Source: Incurvaria masculella | Lineage: Eukaryota; Arthropoda; Insecta; Lepidoptera; Incurvariidae | Assembly: GCA_946894095.1 (NCBI GenBank) | Contig: OX335642.1 | Location: forward strand, 1,313,021-1,377,020 | DNA: 64,000 nt | Reading direction: 5' to 3' | Shown here: in pieces, positions 1-10,345 of the stretch | Numbering within the stretch: position 1 is the first letter of the stretch | How the letters are laid out: each line of letters opens with the position of its first letter | Notes under the pieces: generated by a model | What the model was told of the DNA's origin: nothing | Seen by the model: the letters and a program-made list of their open reading frames with translations, nothing else | The model's database searches: none | Translations under genes and position numbers: made by a program

Positions 1-52
1 TAGTTTATTATTAGCATGTATTAGCCATCCATGTCGTTACATAAAAAAAACT
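1..52 (+). mobile_element. SINE-1 3' tail fragment
   Basis: The stretch reading GTATTAGCCATCCATGTC followed by an A run is the 3' end of the SINE-1 family described at 6111-6513. Only the tail is in the window, and the head is either cut off by the window edge or missing. Confidence 0.65.
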
Positions 53-818
53 TAATTTTATTTTAAGAATGATTCCATCTCTCTTCCAAAAAACTGAAAT
101 GTGCCGATGATTTATGTGGCCCATGCTATATTTTGTATTTGTGCTAATAAGGATGAAATTATACCAATACTATTTTGGTCTGTGTGTGAATATTAAATTA
201 TATTTTATCCTCCCCTGGTGTCTGAGGTGTCGCATTTTATATTGTTGTTCCAAATCTTAGTCTAATGCATGAATGTGGGAGCTTAACTTATCATGGGTTA
301 TATTTTTACTTATTTCAACATATACCCAGCTAACCATGTGCCTCGAGAAAGTCAACTCGTTGTTTCGTTTATTTTTTAAACATCTATATGTAATGGAAAA
401 ATATTATCTTATGGAAGCAGGCACTGCTGTAGCAACTTGGAATGAATTTCCGGTTTGTACTAGATATTGTTATTGAAAAATGGAATAATGTATAAAAATA
501 TGTCCGTACATTGTAAAGCTGAGATGGAAGATGCATTTTAAAGAAACAGACTTATTAATTTAAGACTTATACTATCTGCATTATTATTCTGAAAATAAAC
601 AAAATGTTTTTTTATCGCCACTTTGTATTTTTATTCTTAACTAAATACAAGAAAGGCGCAATGCAGACGTATATAATATATAAAAGAGCATGTCCTGAGA
701 GTGCTCAATTTGACTTTATTTTCATGCTTTGGTACACAGGGAACACATGCAATCTTCAAAAGACTACACACATATACTAAAATTGGCACACATAATCTAT
801 CGTTATCATGACAACCGA
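53..818. other. AT-rich stretch, no gene seen
   Basis: No coding frame with plausible composition and no repeat shared with the rest of the window was recognised. The 67-codon frame at 273-476 is AT-driven and unsupported. Confidence 0.5.
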
Positions 819-1187
819 ATTAAGGTCGGCCCGTAAGCATAGAAAATTTCGCCTCCCATACAAGCGTAGTTTACTAATAATTTGAAAACCACTGTTCTAA
901 CTTACATGATATTTGGTATCTAACATTAGGCTACAAACATCTGTGTCTACATGTCTTTGTTTTTTAGGTAAATGTAAACCACAGAGAAAACAACATTTGT
1001 ATGAAGATTTTCTTTTTGCTTTCATTTAATTCCGTTTGGATTTTTCAAAAAAAGCAAAAGCATGCAGACACAGATATTTGTTACCTGACATTAGATATTA
1101 AATATCAATTTAATTAGAATAGCGGTTTCCAAATGATTAGTAAACTACGTTTGTATGGGGAGCATAGCTTACGGGCCGTTCTTAAGG
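819..1187. mobile_element. MITE-1, foldback element with long inverted repeats
   Basis: The left end starts TTAAGGTCGGCCCGTAAGC and the right end reads as its inverted counterpart (ACGGGCCGTTCTTAA). The similarity continues inward for about 130 bp on each side with scattered mismatches, including the paired segments CCATACAAGCGTAGTTTACT and AGTAAACTACGTTTGTATGG. Only a short centre near 960-1050 is unpaired. No coding sequence lies inside, as expected for a non-autonomous DNA transposon. The superfamily is not known and no target-site duplication was resolved. Confidence 0.75.
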
Positions 1188-1507
1188 CTCAAATACACTT
1201 AACAATTTCCTTGTAGGTCTTGTAACTTTATTTCTCCAGGTTCTTTTAAACCATGTATTAGCGATACATATATTTTCATATAGTTTCTCGTATCATACCA
1301 GAAATTAAAATAAATTAGTCAAATCCCACATCTTATTATGTATACCACCAATGTCCCCAAGAATCCCCAATGGGTTAAAAAATCCCTACAGTTGGCGGAA
1401 TCCCCACAGATTGGCAAACTGTTGGTGGAGTGCACATCAAGGCAGGTATGTAGCATCTGTATCACCTTGCAATCTTAAAAATGAATGAATGCAGCGTAGA
1501 GACATCG
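1188..1507. other. Spacer, nothing recognised
   Basis: AT-rich sequence without a convincing frame or shared repeat. Confidence 0.5.
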
Positions 1508-1918
1508 TTCGGTCCGTTTTAAACTGTAAACGACTACAGTTTTCAAAGTGTATGAAACTTTCCGAATAACATTGCACGCTCAAAGCTGTAGGATCACAAA
1601 CGATTCGGAATGATTGTGTGTAACAAACGTGGAATAAATTACATTCATTGTAGTAGTTCACCTGAGAGACATTCAACAAATTATGAAATAACACGGTCGA
1701 AAGACGACATACAGCGCTATAGGAATGTCCAAATGTGACACTGACAGTTGCACATGTATACACAGTGCCCTACCTCCAAAGCGTGACCACTGTGAACGGC
1801 ATTGAGTTACGTAACGATGACGTAATACATATGGGACGCCATCATGAGGATTGTCAGCGCGAGTCGGACGGATGTGAACGCGCTTTCGGTAACGATAGTT
1901 CAAAACGGACCACGACCT
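1508..1918 (-). mobile_element. MITE-2, copy 1
   Basis: The ends are inverted copies around CGGTCCGTTTTAAAC and GTTCAAAACGGACCACG. Read on the minus strand the whole segment aligns with 21711-22182: both contain the blocks ACGGTCGAAAGACGA, CTCCAAAGCG, and GTAACGATGACGTAA or its relative. Overlapping small frames on both strands come from this repeat and are not genes. Confidence 0.7.
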
Positions 1919-2440
1919 TTCGGTGATGGTACCGTATGAAGCTCCATCGTATCTGCCTTCCTCTCAAGAGAAGCGGGGTAAGCGTTTGTATTTATTTGAA
2001 AATTATGTACAGATTTGGAAAATATTTGGATTTCAGTTCACGAATACCATGTCGTTTGACATCACAAGTATGACTGGGTACTCTTACAGTAAATCACAAT
2101 AAAAACTATATAAACAAAATGCTATTAGAAGTCCATTGACGTTGTAAAGTAGAGGCAATGTTTCCAATTATATACAACCACGTCGACTCGCAGAGCGATA
2201 GAGGTTATAGAGCACCATACGGTACTAACATAGCAAAAACGTTTTAAACCTCACATAGCATAGGTAAGTACTTATTTTGCTTCCTTGTGCTCGCTTCTTA
2301 CCTAACATCGCTGGTCCTGGTATGTTCTTCTAGACCGCCCAGCTCGACACTCGTTCGCTTTTGTAGTCCCAATTATCGTAACACCTTCTAAATTATCGTC
2401 GCTACCTAGATCTTATTTTGGTTCTTAATTCTTTCTAACC
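1919..2440. other. Spacer with isolated splice-like site
   Basis: No repeat was recognised. A donor-like ATAGGTAAGTACTT occurs near 2263, but the sequence before it has stops in all frames close by, so I do not call an exon. Confidence 0.4.
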
Positions 2441-2765
2441 CAAACCAACGCTAAGGGCACCTCCATTTAGACGAGCGGTCGCTTAAAATGCTCTGTGGAC
2501 CAATCATTGCTGACTCAGGTTGCTTACGTTCTCGTAGTTGCGTTCGGCTGAAATAGTGTCTGTTCTGTCATCAGCGGCGTGCGGAGCGAACTCTACCAAA
2601 GGCACCGATTTCTAAAGATGATTAAAATTAAGAAATTGTGTATAATTAGTTCGGTATTAAAATAGGTTAACTATCGTACAGTTAAAAGTAAACAATATTT
2701 TTTTGGTTTTTAGTTCGGATTTTTTTTAAGACGGCCTATTTTATTAAAAAATAATTTATCACTGT
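2441..2765 (+). mobile_element. Right half of TIR-1 element, diverged copy
   Basis: This segment aligns with 52480-52800, the right part of the complete TIR-1 element. Shared blocks include AGACGAGCGGTCGCTTAAAA, CTCTGTGGACCAATCATTGC and GCGTTCGGCTGAAATAGTG. It ends in the same A/T-rich terminal repeat, but with more differences. The left half is missing here, so this is an old truncated copy. Confidence 0.7.
2500..2517 (+). promoter_or_regulatory. CCAAT box and CNC/Maf-like site inside TIR-1 copy
   Basis: CCAAT at 2500-2504 is followed by TGCTGACTCA at 2508-2517, matching the NF-E2/CNC-Maf type consensus (TGCTGASTCA). Both motifs and their spacing are kept in the second copy at 52535-52552. 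The motif match is visible, but a regulatory role is only inferred. Confidence 0.25.
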
Positions 2766-3171
2766 GCAGGTAGCGGTGCTCCAAAATAGAAAACAAATAA
2801 CCAGGAATATCAAGCTCAAGGGACAGTCGAAATAAATAAATTCTCTGTACCAAACCAATTGTTTCATTTTAATGTTTTGAAATGACTTTATAATGAACTA
2901 TTTCTCGATGTCATTCATTATGTGCCATATGTTATGTATGTAGATATTTACAAGTTATATATTCGATCTGCCTATAGTCGGTCTTTCCCAGACTTATCGA
3001 ATATTCGCCGAACTGCTTCTCCTTGGGTGATATAGCGAGATGGTTAGTATCCTACTTGTACCTCTTAGTACGAATTTGTTTATCTACGATCTTATATTTG
3101 ATTTTGATGCTACCTTGCATCAAAAATGATGATGGATTTTTACACTTGAATAATTTGGATTTATAGCCATA
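2766..3171. other. Spacer, nothing recognised
   Basis: AT-rich sequence, no supported gene or repeat. Confidence 0.5.
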
Positions 3172-3312
3172 GTGGCTCGTAGCTTAGTGGCGCAGGGACT
3201 TGCCGAGCACACGAGAGGTCTGTATTCAAACCCTCGCCTCGTTCGTGCACCACTTTCTTTCTCTTTCGGAGTTGGATAAGTGCATTTCGTCACGAATGCG
3301 CGAGCAGCGCAT
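3172..3312 (+). mobile_element. SINE-1 head fragment
   Basis: It contains the tRNA-like A box TAGCTTAGTGG, a decayed B box (TATTCAAACCC), and the beginning of the family body up to CACGAATGCG. The copy then stops, so it lacks the 3' two thirds. Confidence 0.7.
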
Positions 3313-3539
3313 GAACAGGTGTCAACACATGCTTTCTTTGAGGAAAACAAGAGCAATCAAAAATATTTTCCAAAAAATGCAATTCACCTCGAATGCACCC
3401 AGTGTCACGTACAGCGTTCGTGATTTTCCGGACCTAGTTTGGGAAACGGTTCTGACAACAAGGAAACCACAGTTTTGGGGATAATAAGGTTTATTTATCT
3501 TTTCTGACGATCTGGGTCGGTACGATACAACCTGAGGGG

Positions 3540-3910
3540 TTGGGCTCCACTTCTGTCCTGAGCCAGCGCTCTACTCCAACCGATGGAGGACCCGCTGGAC
3601 TCTCCGTACAATAGTGAAGTTGGCTCAGGTTCCAGGTTCCACCCAGGCTTGGCTCCAATCCAGGCTTGACTCCATCCAGGCTTGACTCAAATCCAGGCTT
3701 GGCTCTATCCTGGATCCCCTGTGAAGGTCACTTGGTGAGACCTCCATGCTGCACCCTCTCGTTTCCGAGAGGGTGCAGGGTCAGTTGATGAAGGTATCAC
3801 AAATAAAAAGTAATAAAGGTGTTGAACAATAAATACCTTTCGGGGATTCAATTTGGAGCACGTATGGCCGATGGCCAGACCATTTGTCTCTCCTGGGGCT
3901 CTATTAACGT
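3540..3910. repeat. Low-copy repeat block with 17-bp tandem units
   Basis: At 3640-3711 four imperfect units of about 17 bp, roughly ATCCAGGCTTGACTCCA, lie head to tail. They are followed by a strong hairpin (3749-3778) and a segment with two AATAAA-like signals. The mixture of GC-rich tandem units, hairpin and polyadenylation-like signals could be part of a retroelement LTR, but no second copy exists in the window to prove ends. Confidence 0.4.
3749..3778. other. Perfect 13-bp stem-loop
   Basis: CTGCACCCTCTCG and CGAGAGGGTGCAG pair perfectly around a TTTC loop. It is GC-rich in an AT-rich region and would form a very stable RNA or DNA hairpin. Confidence 0.8.
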
Positions 3911-4220
3911 GCAAAAATATAAATTATACAATTTGTATGTACTGGTCCATGAACTTTTCCCGTAAAAAAAAATCACCTGTCAAAATTGACAGAAAAAAAA
4001 ACCTAAAATGATTGTTTCGTGGCAGGTTCAATTATCATTCATCCGACAGTATGTAGGGCTCGTTTCACTACGTGACACCAGGCACTGTGTACTTATAGCG
4101 ATTTGAAAAGTTGTCGCATCAGGTAGGTACGTTCCATCTCTCTCCAACTCGCAGAGTTGTGTTTGAGTTGGACTTCTACACTGTGTTCGTCTTGTCAGTG
4201 GAGCCTGTGGTCATAGCCAC
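3911..4220. other. Spacer, nothing recognised
   Basis: No gene or shared repeat recognised. Confidence 0.45.
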
Positions 4221-4777
4221 TAATATTATAGACTAGGAGGTCGCGACAAAAATGGTAACGATGACGTAAATGGCTGAAACTGGGCTCACAGGATTAAGAC
4301 CAACCCTCTGAAGCTAAATGTGTCAGTCTGCCTGTGCCAAGTGGTTGCGTTACGTAGATAAGGCGCCTGAAAAAGTAGTTATGGTGACAAAAAATATATA
4401 TGAGAAGGTAAATGGCTGCGAATAACGAAGCGTGAAAGTATCAGTATATACTTGCTTAGCAATACCAAAACTGAACAAATCTCTGACTGTGTTTCGTAGT
4501 TATAGGCGATTTAGGTTTCACAAATAACTTTAGGTATATGTAAGTATTTAATTAAAAAACTGACTGGTTATTGTTGTATAATTCATAGGTATCAATGTAT
4601 CTAGACAATCAGTATATTCATCACCAACATTTATTTTATATAGCCAATCTAGATAACGCAACCACTTCACAGTCAGACCGACATATTTAGCATCAGAGGG
4701 TTGATCTCTAACACGTGAACCAGATTCAGACATTTACCTTATCGTGACCAAAAATGTCGTGACCTCCCGGAATATTA
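4221..4777. mobile_element. MITE-3, copy 1 (most complete)
   Basis: About 557 bp with long terminal inverted repeats of roughly 130 bp. The outer ends read TAATATT and AATATTA, then GGAGGTCGCGACAAAAATGG on the left and the complement CCAAAAATGTCGTGACCTCC on the right. Further paired blocks are GTGCCAAGTGGTTGCGTTA with AACGCAACCACTT. Two relatives lie at 18941-19472 and 19711-20272. No transposase is encoded. Confidence 0.85.
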
Positions 4778-5282
4778 TGAGTAGGTAACTAATAACATTG
4801 TTGGGCGAAGGGGGGTTAATATTAAGTACCAAGAGACCGAATATCGGTTCATGGGAGCCACAAATGTCACCCGTGATGAGGTAACCTTCCGAGTGTAAAT
4901 TCCCCGTCATGCGATGGAAGTTTATCACGGAGGGCGATCCAGAGGAATTTTCTTATAGACGGCCATTCCAGCTGTGCTCGGTGGTGCATGGCGCGTGAAA
5001 ATTGCTTTCAGAGACAGAGGCCCGTTGAATGAGTGAGAGAAAAAATACCTGTGAAGGAAAACTGAAATGGCTTTCAAAATTTTTGAATTAGAAAAACTAA
5101 GAACATACCTGTTATATAAGACAGATTTTAATGTAACATTATTTTCAGGCTTAGTATTTTCGTAATCGCAATTCGCAGACCGTCAATTAAAAGGCTTCTG
5201 AAGAGATACCTGGGCTTTCGATTGTTTGCGAAAACAATGCCAATCGGAACGTAATCTTCGGCTTTTAAGTAATATATTTCAC
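4778..5282. other. Spacer, nothing recognised
   Basis: No supported gene or shared repeat. Confidence 0.45.
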
Positions 5283-5460
5283 ACTAGCTTAGGTACCTGG
5301 CTCCGGACGTCGTTTTGGACTGATGTAGGGCCGAATTATTTTTTGGATACTATATGATTTTCACATACAAACATTCATCCCCTATTTCACACCATTCGAT
5401 TTTCATTTTCGCTATAAAAGGTAGCCTATGGCCTTCTTCAAGGTCCAGACTATCATTATC
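5283..5460 (+). mobile_element. RTE-like LINE tail remnant
   Basis: It starts ACTAGCTTAGGTACCTGGCT and continues with GTCGTTTTGGACTGATGT and TTCATCCCCTATTTCAC. The same series of blocks occurs at 23578, 31772 and 40507. Such 'ACTAGCTG...GGCTCCGCTCGGG' tails are typical of lepidopteran RTE-type LINE 3' ends, which is prior knowledge rather than a search result. Confidence 0.5.
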
Positions 5461-5462
5461 AA

Positions 5463-5695
5463 TTAGCCCAACATACCTCTTGGGAACTAGGTGCCATGCC
5501 AGGACCTTCCTTTTAATTAACAGCTACATTGAACTGGATATAAAATATGGCTAATTTTCATTGCTGCTTCGACCATCGATCGTTCAATGCAATGGTACCA
5601 ACCTGGGCAGGATTAACTTAAGTATAAGTACTATAAGTATAAGTAAGGAAAGGGACCTACAGTTTAACGCGGATTCTGAACTACGAACGACGAAT
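5463..5695 (-). mobile_element. SINE-1 fragment, minus strand
   Basis: The minus-strand SINE-1 body is recognisable from TAGGTGCCATGCCAGGACC through GACCATCGATCG to GGACCTACAGTTTA. A short GTATAA-rich expansion interrupts it near 5620-5646. The head is missing. Confidence 0.75.
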
Positions 5696-6110
5696 ACCTT
5701 AGTCGGCTCTTACGACATGCACGGGAAGAAATGTAGTGGGCCCAATTGTATTATTTTTACGAGCCGGAACCCATACAGCTAGATGACACAGTATAGTAAC
5801 CGTAAATAATGTATAATAAATATGTAATGGGCTCGTCACCGATTGTGTGCGCCTAGCTTTAGGTACATCATTTATTTTCGATAAAGATGATTATGAAAAA
5901 AATATATTAGAATATATGGTGAGTACATCGGTGCTCTGTGATAAAAACTCAATCTCATTTGATCATGCCAAGAGATTCATAAACGAGGTTATGGTTTTTT
6001 ATAGCACTGACATTTTCGAGATCATTTATGCTTTATCTGTCAATAAAAAAGTGTTCTCGAACAGCAAATGTTTCTAAAATGACCTCGAAAGATGGTGCTA
6101 AGTGAATTGA
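5696..6110 (+). other. Unique stretch with a 76-codon frame
   Basis: A frame at 5847-6077 (76 codons) has fairly protein-like composition, with an acidic start (FDKDDYEK) and hydrophobic end. It has no recognisable domain, no clear splice signals and no second copy. I regard it as probably non-coding. Confidence 0.2.
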
Positions 6111-6513
6111 GCGGCTCGTAGCCTAGTGGCGCGGGGACTGGCCTAGCGTACCAGAGACCTGGGTTCAATACCGACATGCACCACTGTCTTTCTCGAGTTC
6201 GATAAGTGCATTTTCATCACGAATGCGAGCTGCTCCATGGTTCGGAATCCATGTAAAACTGTAGGTCCCCTTCCCCTACTAGGTGGTAGGGTTTAAGCCC
6301 GTCCGGGTTGGTACCATCGCATTGGATGAAAAGATGGTCGAAGCGGCAATGAAGAATTGTCCGTGTTTTCCATCCAGTTCAATGTAGCCGTGCTCATAAA
6401 GGGAAGGTCCTGGCATGGCACCAAATTCCTTCGGGAATGTGGTGTATTGGGCTAATATCTACGGTAGTTGTGTGGTATTAGCCATCCATGTCGGGTTGCA
6501 TAAAAAAAAAAAA
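6111..6513 (+). mobile_element. SINE-1, full length, tRNA-type head
   Basis: A complete copy of about 400 bp. The RNA polymerase III A box TAGCCTAGTGG is at 6119-6129 and the B box GGTTCAATACC at 6162-6172. A shared body follows (CACGAATGCGAGCTGCTCCA, ACTGTAGGTCCCCTTCCCCT, GGCATGGCACC) and it ends with TTAGCCATCCATGTCGG and an A-rich tail. Such elements are transcribed by Pol III and copied by a partner LINE. It is about 95% alike to 14410-14823 by eye. Confidence 0.9.
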
Positions 6514-6660
6514 GAATATGTACTTCACTGTTGATTAAACATACATATCACATCCGTTGAAAAAAAAAACTACATTCTTGCTTACTACGAATAAGTATAT
6601 TTTATCTAGGAGCGTCTGATGCTGAATACTACTTTGAATGTTGAACATTTGCTGTCATAC

Positions 6661-6700
6661 ATACGAGGGTGGATCATAAAGTTTTTGGAATGACCATGAT
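6661..6700 (+). mobile_element. Possible mariner end remnant
   Basis: TACGAGGGTGGATCATAAAG resembles the 'TACGAGGG..G.TCA.AAAGT' start of insect mariner-family elements. Nothing else of an element was found. Confidence 0.3.
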
Positions 6701-6742
6701 AACAATACCGTCACGCCGCTTTCCCGAAGTTAAACGGTACAC

Positions 6743-6833
6743 TCGTGCATTATCCCATGGACGGGGTGGGGATTTGAACCCAGACCTCTGGGATGGAAGG
6801 CCAGTCCACCCGCGCCTGAGCCACGAGTCGCTA
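6743..6833 (-). mobile_element. SINE-1 head fragment, minus strand
   Basis: On the minus strand it reads GAGTCGTGGCTC-like, then CCAGAGGTCTGGGTTC in complement (GATTTGAACCCAGACCTCTG), which is the tRNA-like head with B box. The body is absent. Confidence 0.65.
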
Positions 6834-6990
6834 CCATTGTAATGTGGTACCTTTTTAGTAATTAACTATACCACTTCTGAATCCGGTTTTGACTTTTACG
6901 AATTGTACCGAAATACGGCTTAGTATTTCCCGCAGCTTTAGGACTACTTGATCATGCTAAATCGCCAGAGGTGTGACCTGTGGAATAACA

Positions 6991-7180
6991 CACTTATTAC
7001 TTGAGAACCAATTACTCGATTTAGATGCGGATTGTATCTACATCTAGCCTGATTCTACTCAAAACTTATATGCTACATAATACAAAGCTTCATTACCATA
7101 GGGGTAAGTAGTGAGTGTAAAATTATTATAACTTGCGAACCACTTACCCGATTTATATGCGTATTTTATCAAGGTATAGC
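6991..7180 (+). repeat. Two diverged direct repeats of about 55 bp
   Basis: TTGAGAACCAATTACTCGAT (6991-7050) recurs as TTGCGAACCACTTACCCGAT at 7123-7180, about 130 bp later. A third relative is at 22775-22830 (TTGACAAGCACTTACCCGAT). This looks like a mobile-element piece of unknown class. Confidence 0.5.
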
Positions 7181-7549
7181 ATCTCTGGGAGCAGTCAGGT
7201 TCGGGATTGGTTACCGTTTTCGGTGTTGAGGCTAGCTGTGGGTTGGAGTCCACGCAAAACTTACCTACGTTACACGTTATCTACTTACTAAGTATGCAAT
7301 GTAGCAGTGCAAGTGCAGAAAGGTTCTGGCGGCAAATGCTTTTTTAAGTATCCACCAAATGTCAACGAAGCTGTAAATGGGAATTATTGGATGTTTCTCT
7401 TAAATTATGCTATTTCGGTTCAAAAGATCTTGATTAAATTGTTGATTAAAATCTTGATTGGTAGATGGACACTTAGTCCTGGACCAGTTTGACCCTATTT
7501 TGGACCAGCCAGCCATGTGGGCAACTTTTTATCCACGAAAAAATTTAGC
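7181..7549. other. Spacer, nothing recognised
   Basis: No supported gene. A 61-codon frame at 7307-7492 has no recognisable feature. Confidence 0.45.
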
Positions 7550-7670
7550 CGACACAATCCCGAGCGGAGCCGGGTACCGCAGCTAGTTCATGATAAACTA
7601 GTTGAGGTTCGTGGCTCCTCTCGTGCCGATATAGTTTTGGACATTCATCCGAGCGGAGAACGTTAAAATG
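7550..7670. mobile_element. Inverted pair of RTE-like tail fragments
   Basis: On the minus strand 7553-7590 reads CTAGCTGCGGTACCCGGCT, the start of the RTE-like tail. On the plus strand 7604-7660 has ACTAGTTGAGG and TATAGTTTTGGAC from the same family. Two fragments therefore face each other head to head. Confidence 0.5.
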
Positions 7671-8720
7671 TGGTATTACCTTCGCGGGAGAGTTTTTCAA
7701 ACGGGCAGTTCTGGATCTCGATACCAGCGGAACCTACCGGGTCCAACAATAGCCAAACCAATGTCTGAAAAAAAAAATTGCCAATTTGGCCCAGCCGTTT
7801 TGCTCTTAACAACACATTTAGGCATTAATTTTTATTATTTACAGAAGATTATTGCGACAAAACCGATTACTTTTTGTGTACCTGTTCTATTCTATAAGCT
7901 TTACAATAGTATTAATATCTAAGAATGTGATCATAACTAATATTGTTCATGGAAGCTTTCAGAAGATATGGCGTGGCATCTGTAGCTACGGTGGCCGCGC
8001 CTTCTTTACGGCGTGTAAGCGAGACCTCACTACGCAATGTGTATCGTTGTCTCACGCGGGCATGTTTCACAGAACGCTGGTAAACTGCAATTAAAAATAT
8101 TTTGTCAAATCCGTTAGAGTTCTTGTTTGAGAATGATTCATTGGTACAAATTTGTCATTGGAATGGAAGGAATAGACTGGAATGGATGAGCTTGGAATAG
8201 CAAGGAAAATTATTTGATAATGAATTAAGCGAATTGAGAGTTAGATTTTTTTTTACAAAACACTCATTCTTTTTTCAGATACCTTAAAAGTTTGTATGAT
8301 TTTATGTTAATGCATATGCAAGTTTACCATATTTACATCCACAAATTTGCTTGTATGTTACATTATTATTCTTGTCCCCGATGTGTGTATTAAAATCGAA
8401 AAGTTTGCAATTGTCTTAATATCCATTACTTCAGGCTGCATTATTATTTTTATTGAAGCATCAAAGTTATTCCGTTCAAATTATTTAATAAAAAAATAAC
8501 ACAATAATATAAGAATAACATAGGCCATGTTCACCACCATTGGCTGGGCTGATAACTATCATATCATACCAATTATATCAGATTAAACTATTCTTCTAGA
8601 ATACGGTAAAGTTAAAACATGTGGGTAATAATAGCTACAGATAATACATAGAATAATACAGATGTACTAGACATAATGCTCATTTATACACTGTACCTTA
8701 ACTTCTCGACTTAAGCTTAA
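7671..8720. other. AT-rich stretch, no gene seen
   Basis: Frames at 7668-7922 and 7852-8094 overlap each other and show no domain. No repeat shared with other parts of the window was recognised. Confidence 0.45.
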
Positions 8721-8949
8721 CCGCAGCTCCGTGAAACCGGCCCATCCTCTGAAGTGTTCAGCTGGAGAATATGCCATTCGGCGAGTTCAGTATCGGCCTG
8801 AATTTCAGCAGGGGCGCTCGCTGCTCCTGAAATCCGAAAGTGGACGTCAGGTGATTTTTCTGGCGAATGTTAAGTGGGAAAAAACTGAACATTTGCGTGA
8901 AACTGGAAAGGCATTATGTAGAAATGTGATGATTGTACTTTCAATATAA
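8721..8949 (+). other. Unrecognised 72-codon frame
   Basis: This is more GC-rich than its surroundings. The frame 8731-8949 contains basic and polar residues but no known motif. The opening CCGTGAAACCGGCCCAT resembles the terminal sequence of some lepidopteran MITEs, so it may be part of a transposon. Confidence 0.2.
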
Positions 8950-9958
8950 ATAATAGTATATCTCGTAGAAATTTACTATTCTTGAAAAAATATTGTTATT
9001 GAAACGTGAACTGTGTGAGAATAATTTTACAAAGTGTTTGCTTTGATCGCTTATAAAATTTACCGACACGTACGTTTTATTATTTGGACAGGATATTCAA
9101 CAAACTGTGATTATGTATAAAATAAAATATTTTAATTTAGTTTAAGACAAAGTGAAATTAAAATTAAGTGGAATGTAGTAACGAAGTGAAGAAAATTCAT
9201 CTGAAGAGGTAAGCCAGTTGGATTTAAAAACTATGGCATCCATAGTATTGTTTTAGTTAGAATTATTCTAGTATTCATTTGAGATTCGTTGAATAATTAC
9301 TCGACAAAAAATCATAAAAAATATTTGAGAAAGGGTTTTCTAGGTATATTTTAGCAATAATTGTTTGTCTTGTCTACTTACAATTTTAATTAGGTACTAT
9401 TTAATATTGATGGTTGCATGGAATTATTGCTAAGACTAGAAACTGTCTAAGTGTGAAAATAATTAAGTGGAATTATAAAGATGCAAAAACGTGTACTTAC
9501 TAGAGTTGATGGTACCAGAATGGATGCAAAATCATGGACCTAAACCATTAAAATGATCACTATATTAAATCCAGGCTTTAATATAGTGACATTAACATAA
9601 TTATTATTTGTGCTCTACACCGACTAAATATTGAAATTGTTAGGTACGTTGGCAAATAGCATTTTTCATTAAATACGACTCTTTATTGGATGTCCATATA
9701 CGGCGCGATTTCAATGACGGTGGTTTTTTTTTTACATAGATTATAATATTTTTATTGCAAATTCCATGAAAACTCGAAAGATGATCGATGATATATCCGG
9801 ACTTACGTAAGGTGTACATGTTTTTAATTCTTACTAACTACATAAGCAAATAAGTATACGTTAGGTGCTAAATGCATGTACTTACTTATTTAAATATAAC
9901 GCTGTTTACGAAAGCAACAAGCAGATTGTGTTTCGATCTTAGTATTGTTAATATATAT
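8950..9958. other. AT-rich stretch, no gene seen
   Basis: Very AT-rich. No frames, hairpins or shared repeats recognised. Confidence 0.5.
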
Positions 9959-10182
9959 AAAAACCGGTCAAGTGCGAGTAGGACTCGCACACGAAGGGAT
10001 CCGTACCATCAACACCAAATAATCACGTTTTTTCACAAACCCCTTTAATTTGTAAATATTTTTTATTTTACCTATTTGTTGTTATAGTGGCAAAATAATA
10101 CAGCACTGTGACGGACGGACGGATAGTGGAGGCTTAGTAATAGGGTTTCGTTTTCACCCTTTGGGTACGGAACCCTAAAAAC
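9959..10182 (+). mobile_element. GACG element, short copy
   Basis: It begins AAAACCGGTCAAGTGCGAGT, contains the stem-loop GTGCGAGT...ACTCGCAC, the block TTGTTGTTATAGTGGC, a short GACG run and the terminal hairpin ending GTACGGAACCCTAAAAA. The 'CTGTGAAAATTTCAGCT...' middle of the family is deleted. Confidence 0.8.
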
Positions 10183-10204
10183 CAACCTAACCTGAAGGTC
10201 CTTT

Positions 10205-10345
10205 ATCTATAAGGCCAGTAAACTGGAATACCGAGGTATTTCCCCTAAGGTACAAACATTTTTTCGCTTCCGGTCCTTCAAATGCAATGTGAAGAAGCAT
10301 CTGGCCGGCCGTAAATCTGAAAAGAAATCTAAAGCCATGGCGTCA
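10205..10345 (+). mobile_element. LINE ORF2 C-terminal remnant (jockey/CR1-like)
   Basis: Decayed coding sequence resembling the end of LINE reverse-transcriptase proteins: GGAATACCGAGGTATTTCCC (W-N-T-E-V-F-P) and later GAAGAAGCATCTGGCCGG. The same ending occurs at 14168, 53930 and 57925. Stops and frame changes are present. Confidence 0.5.
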
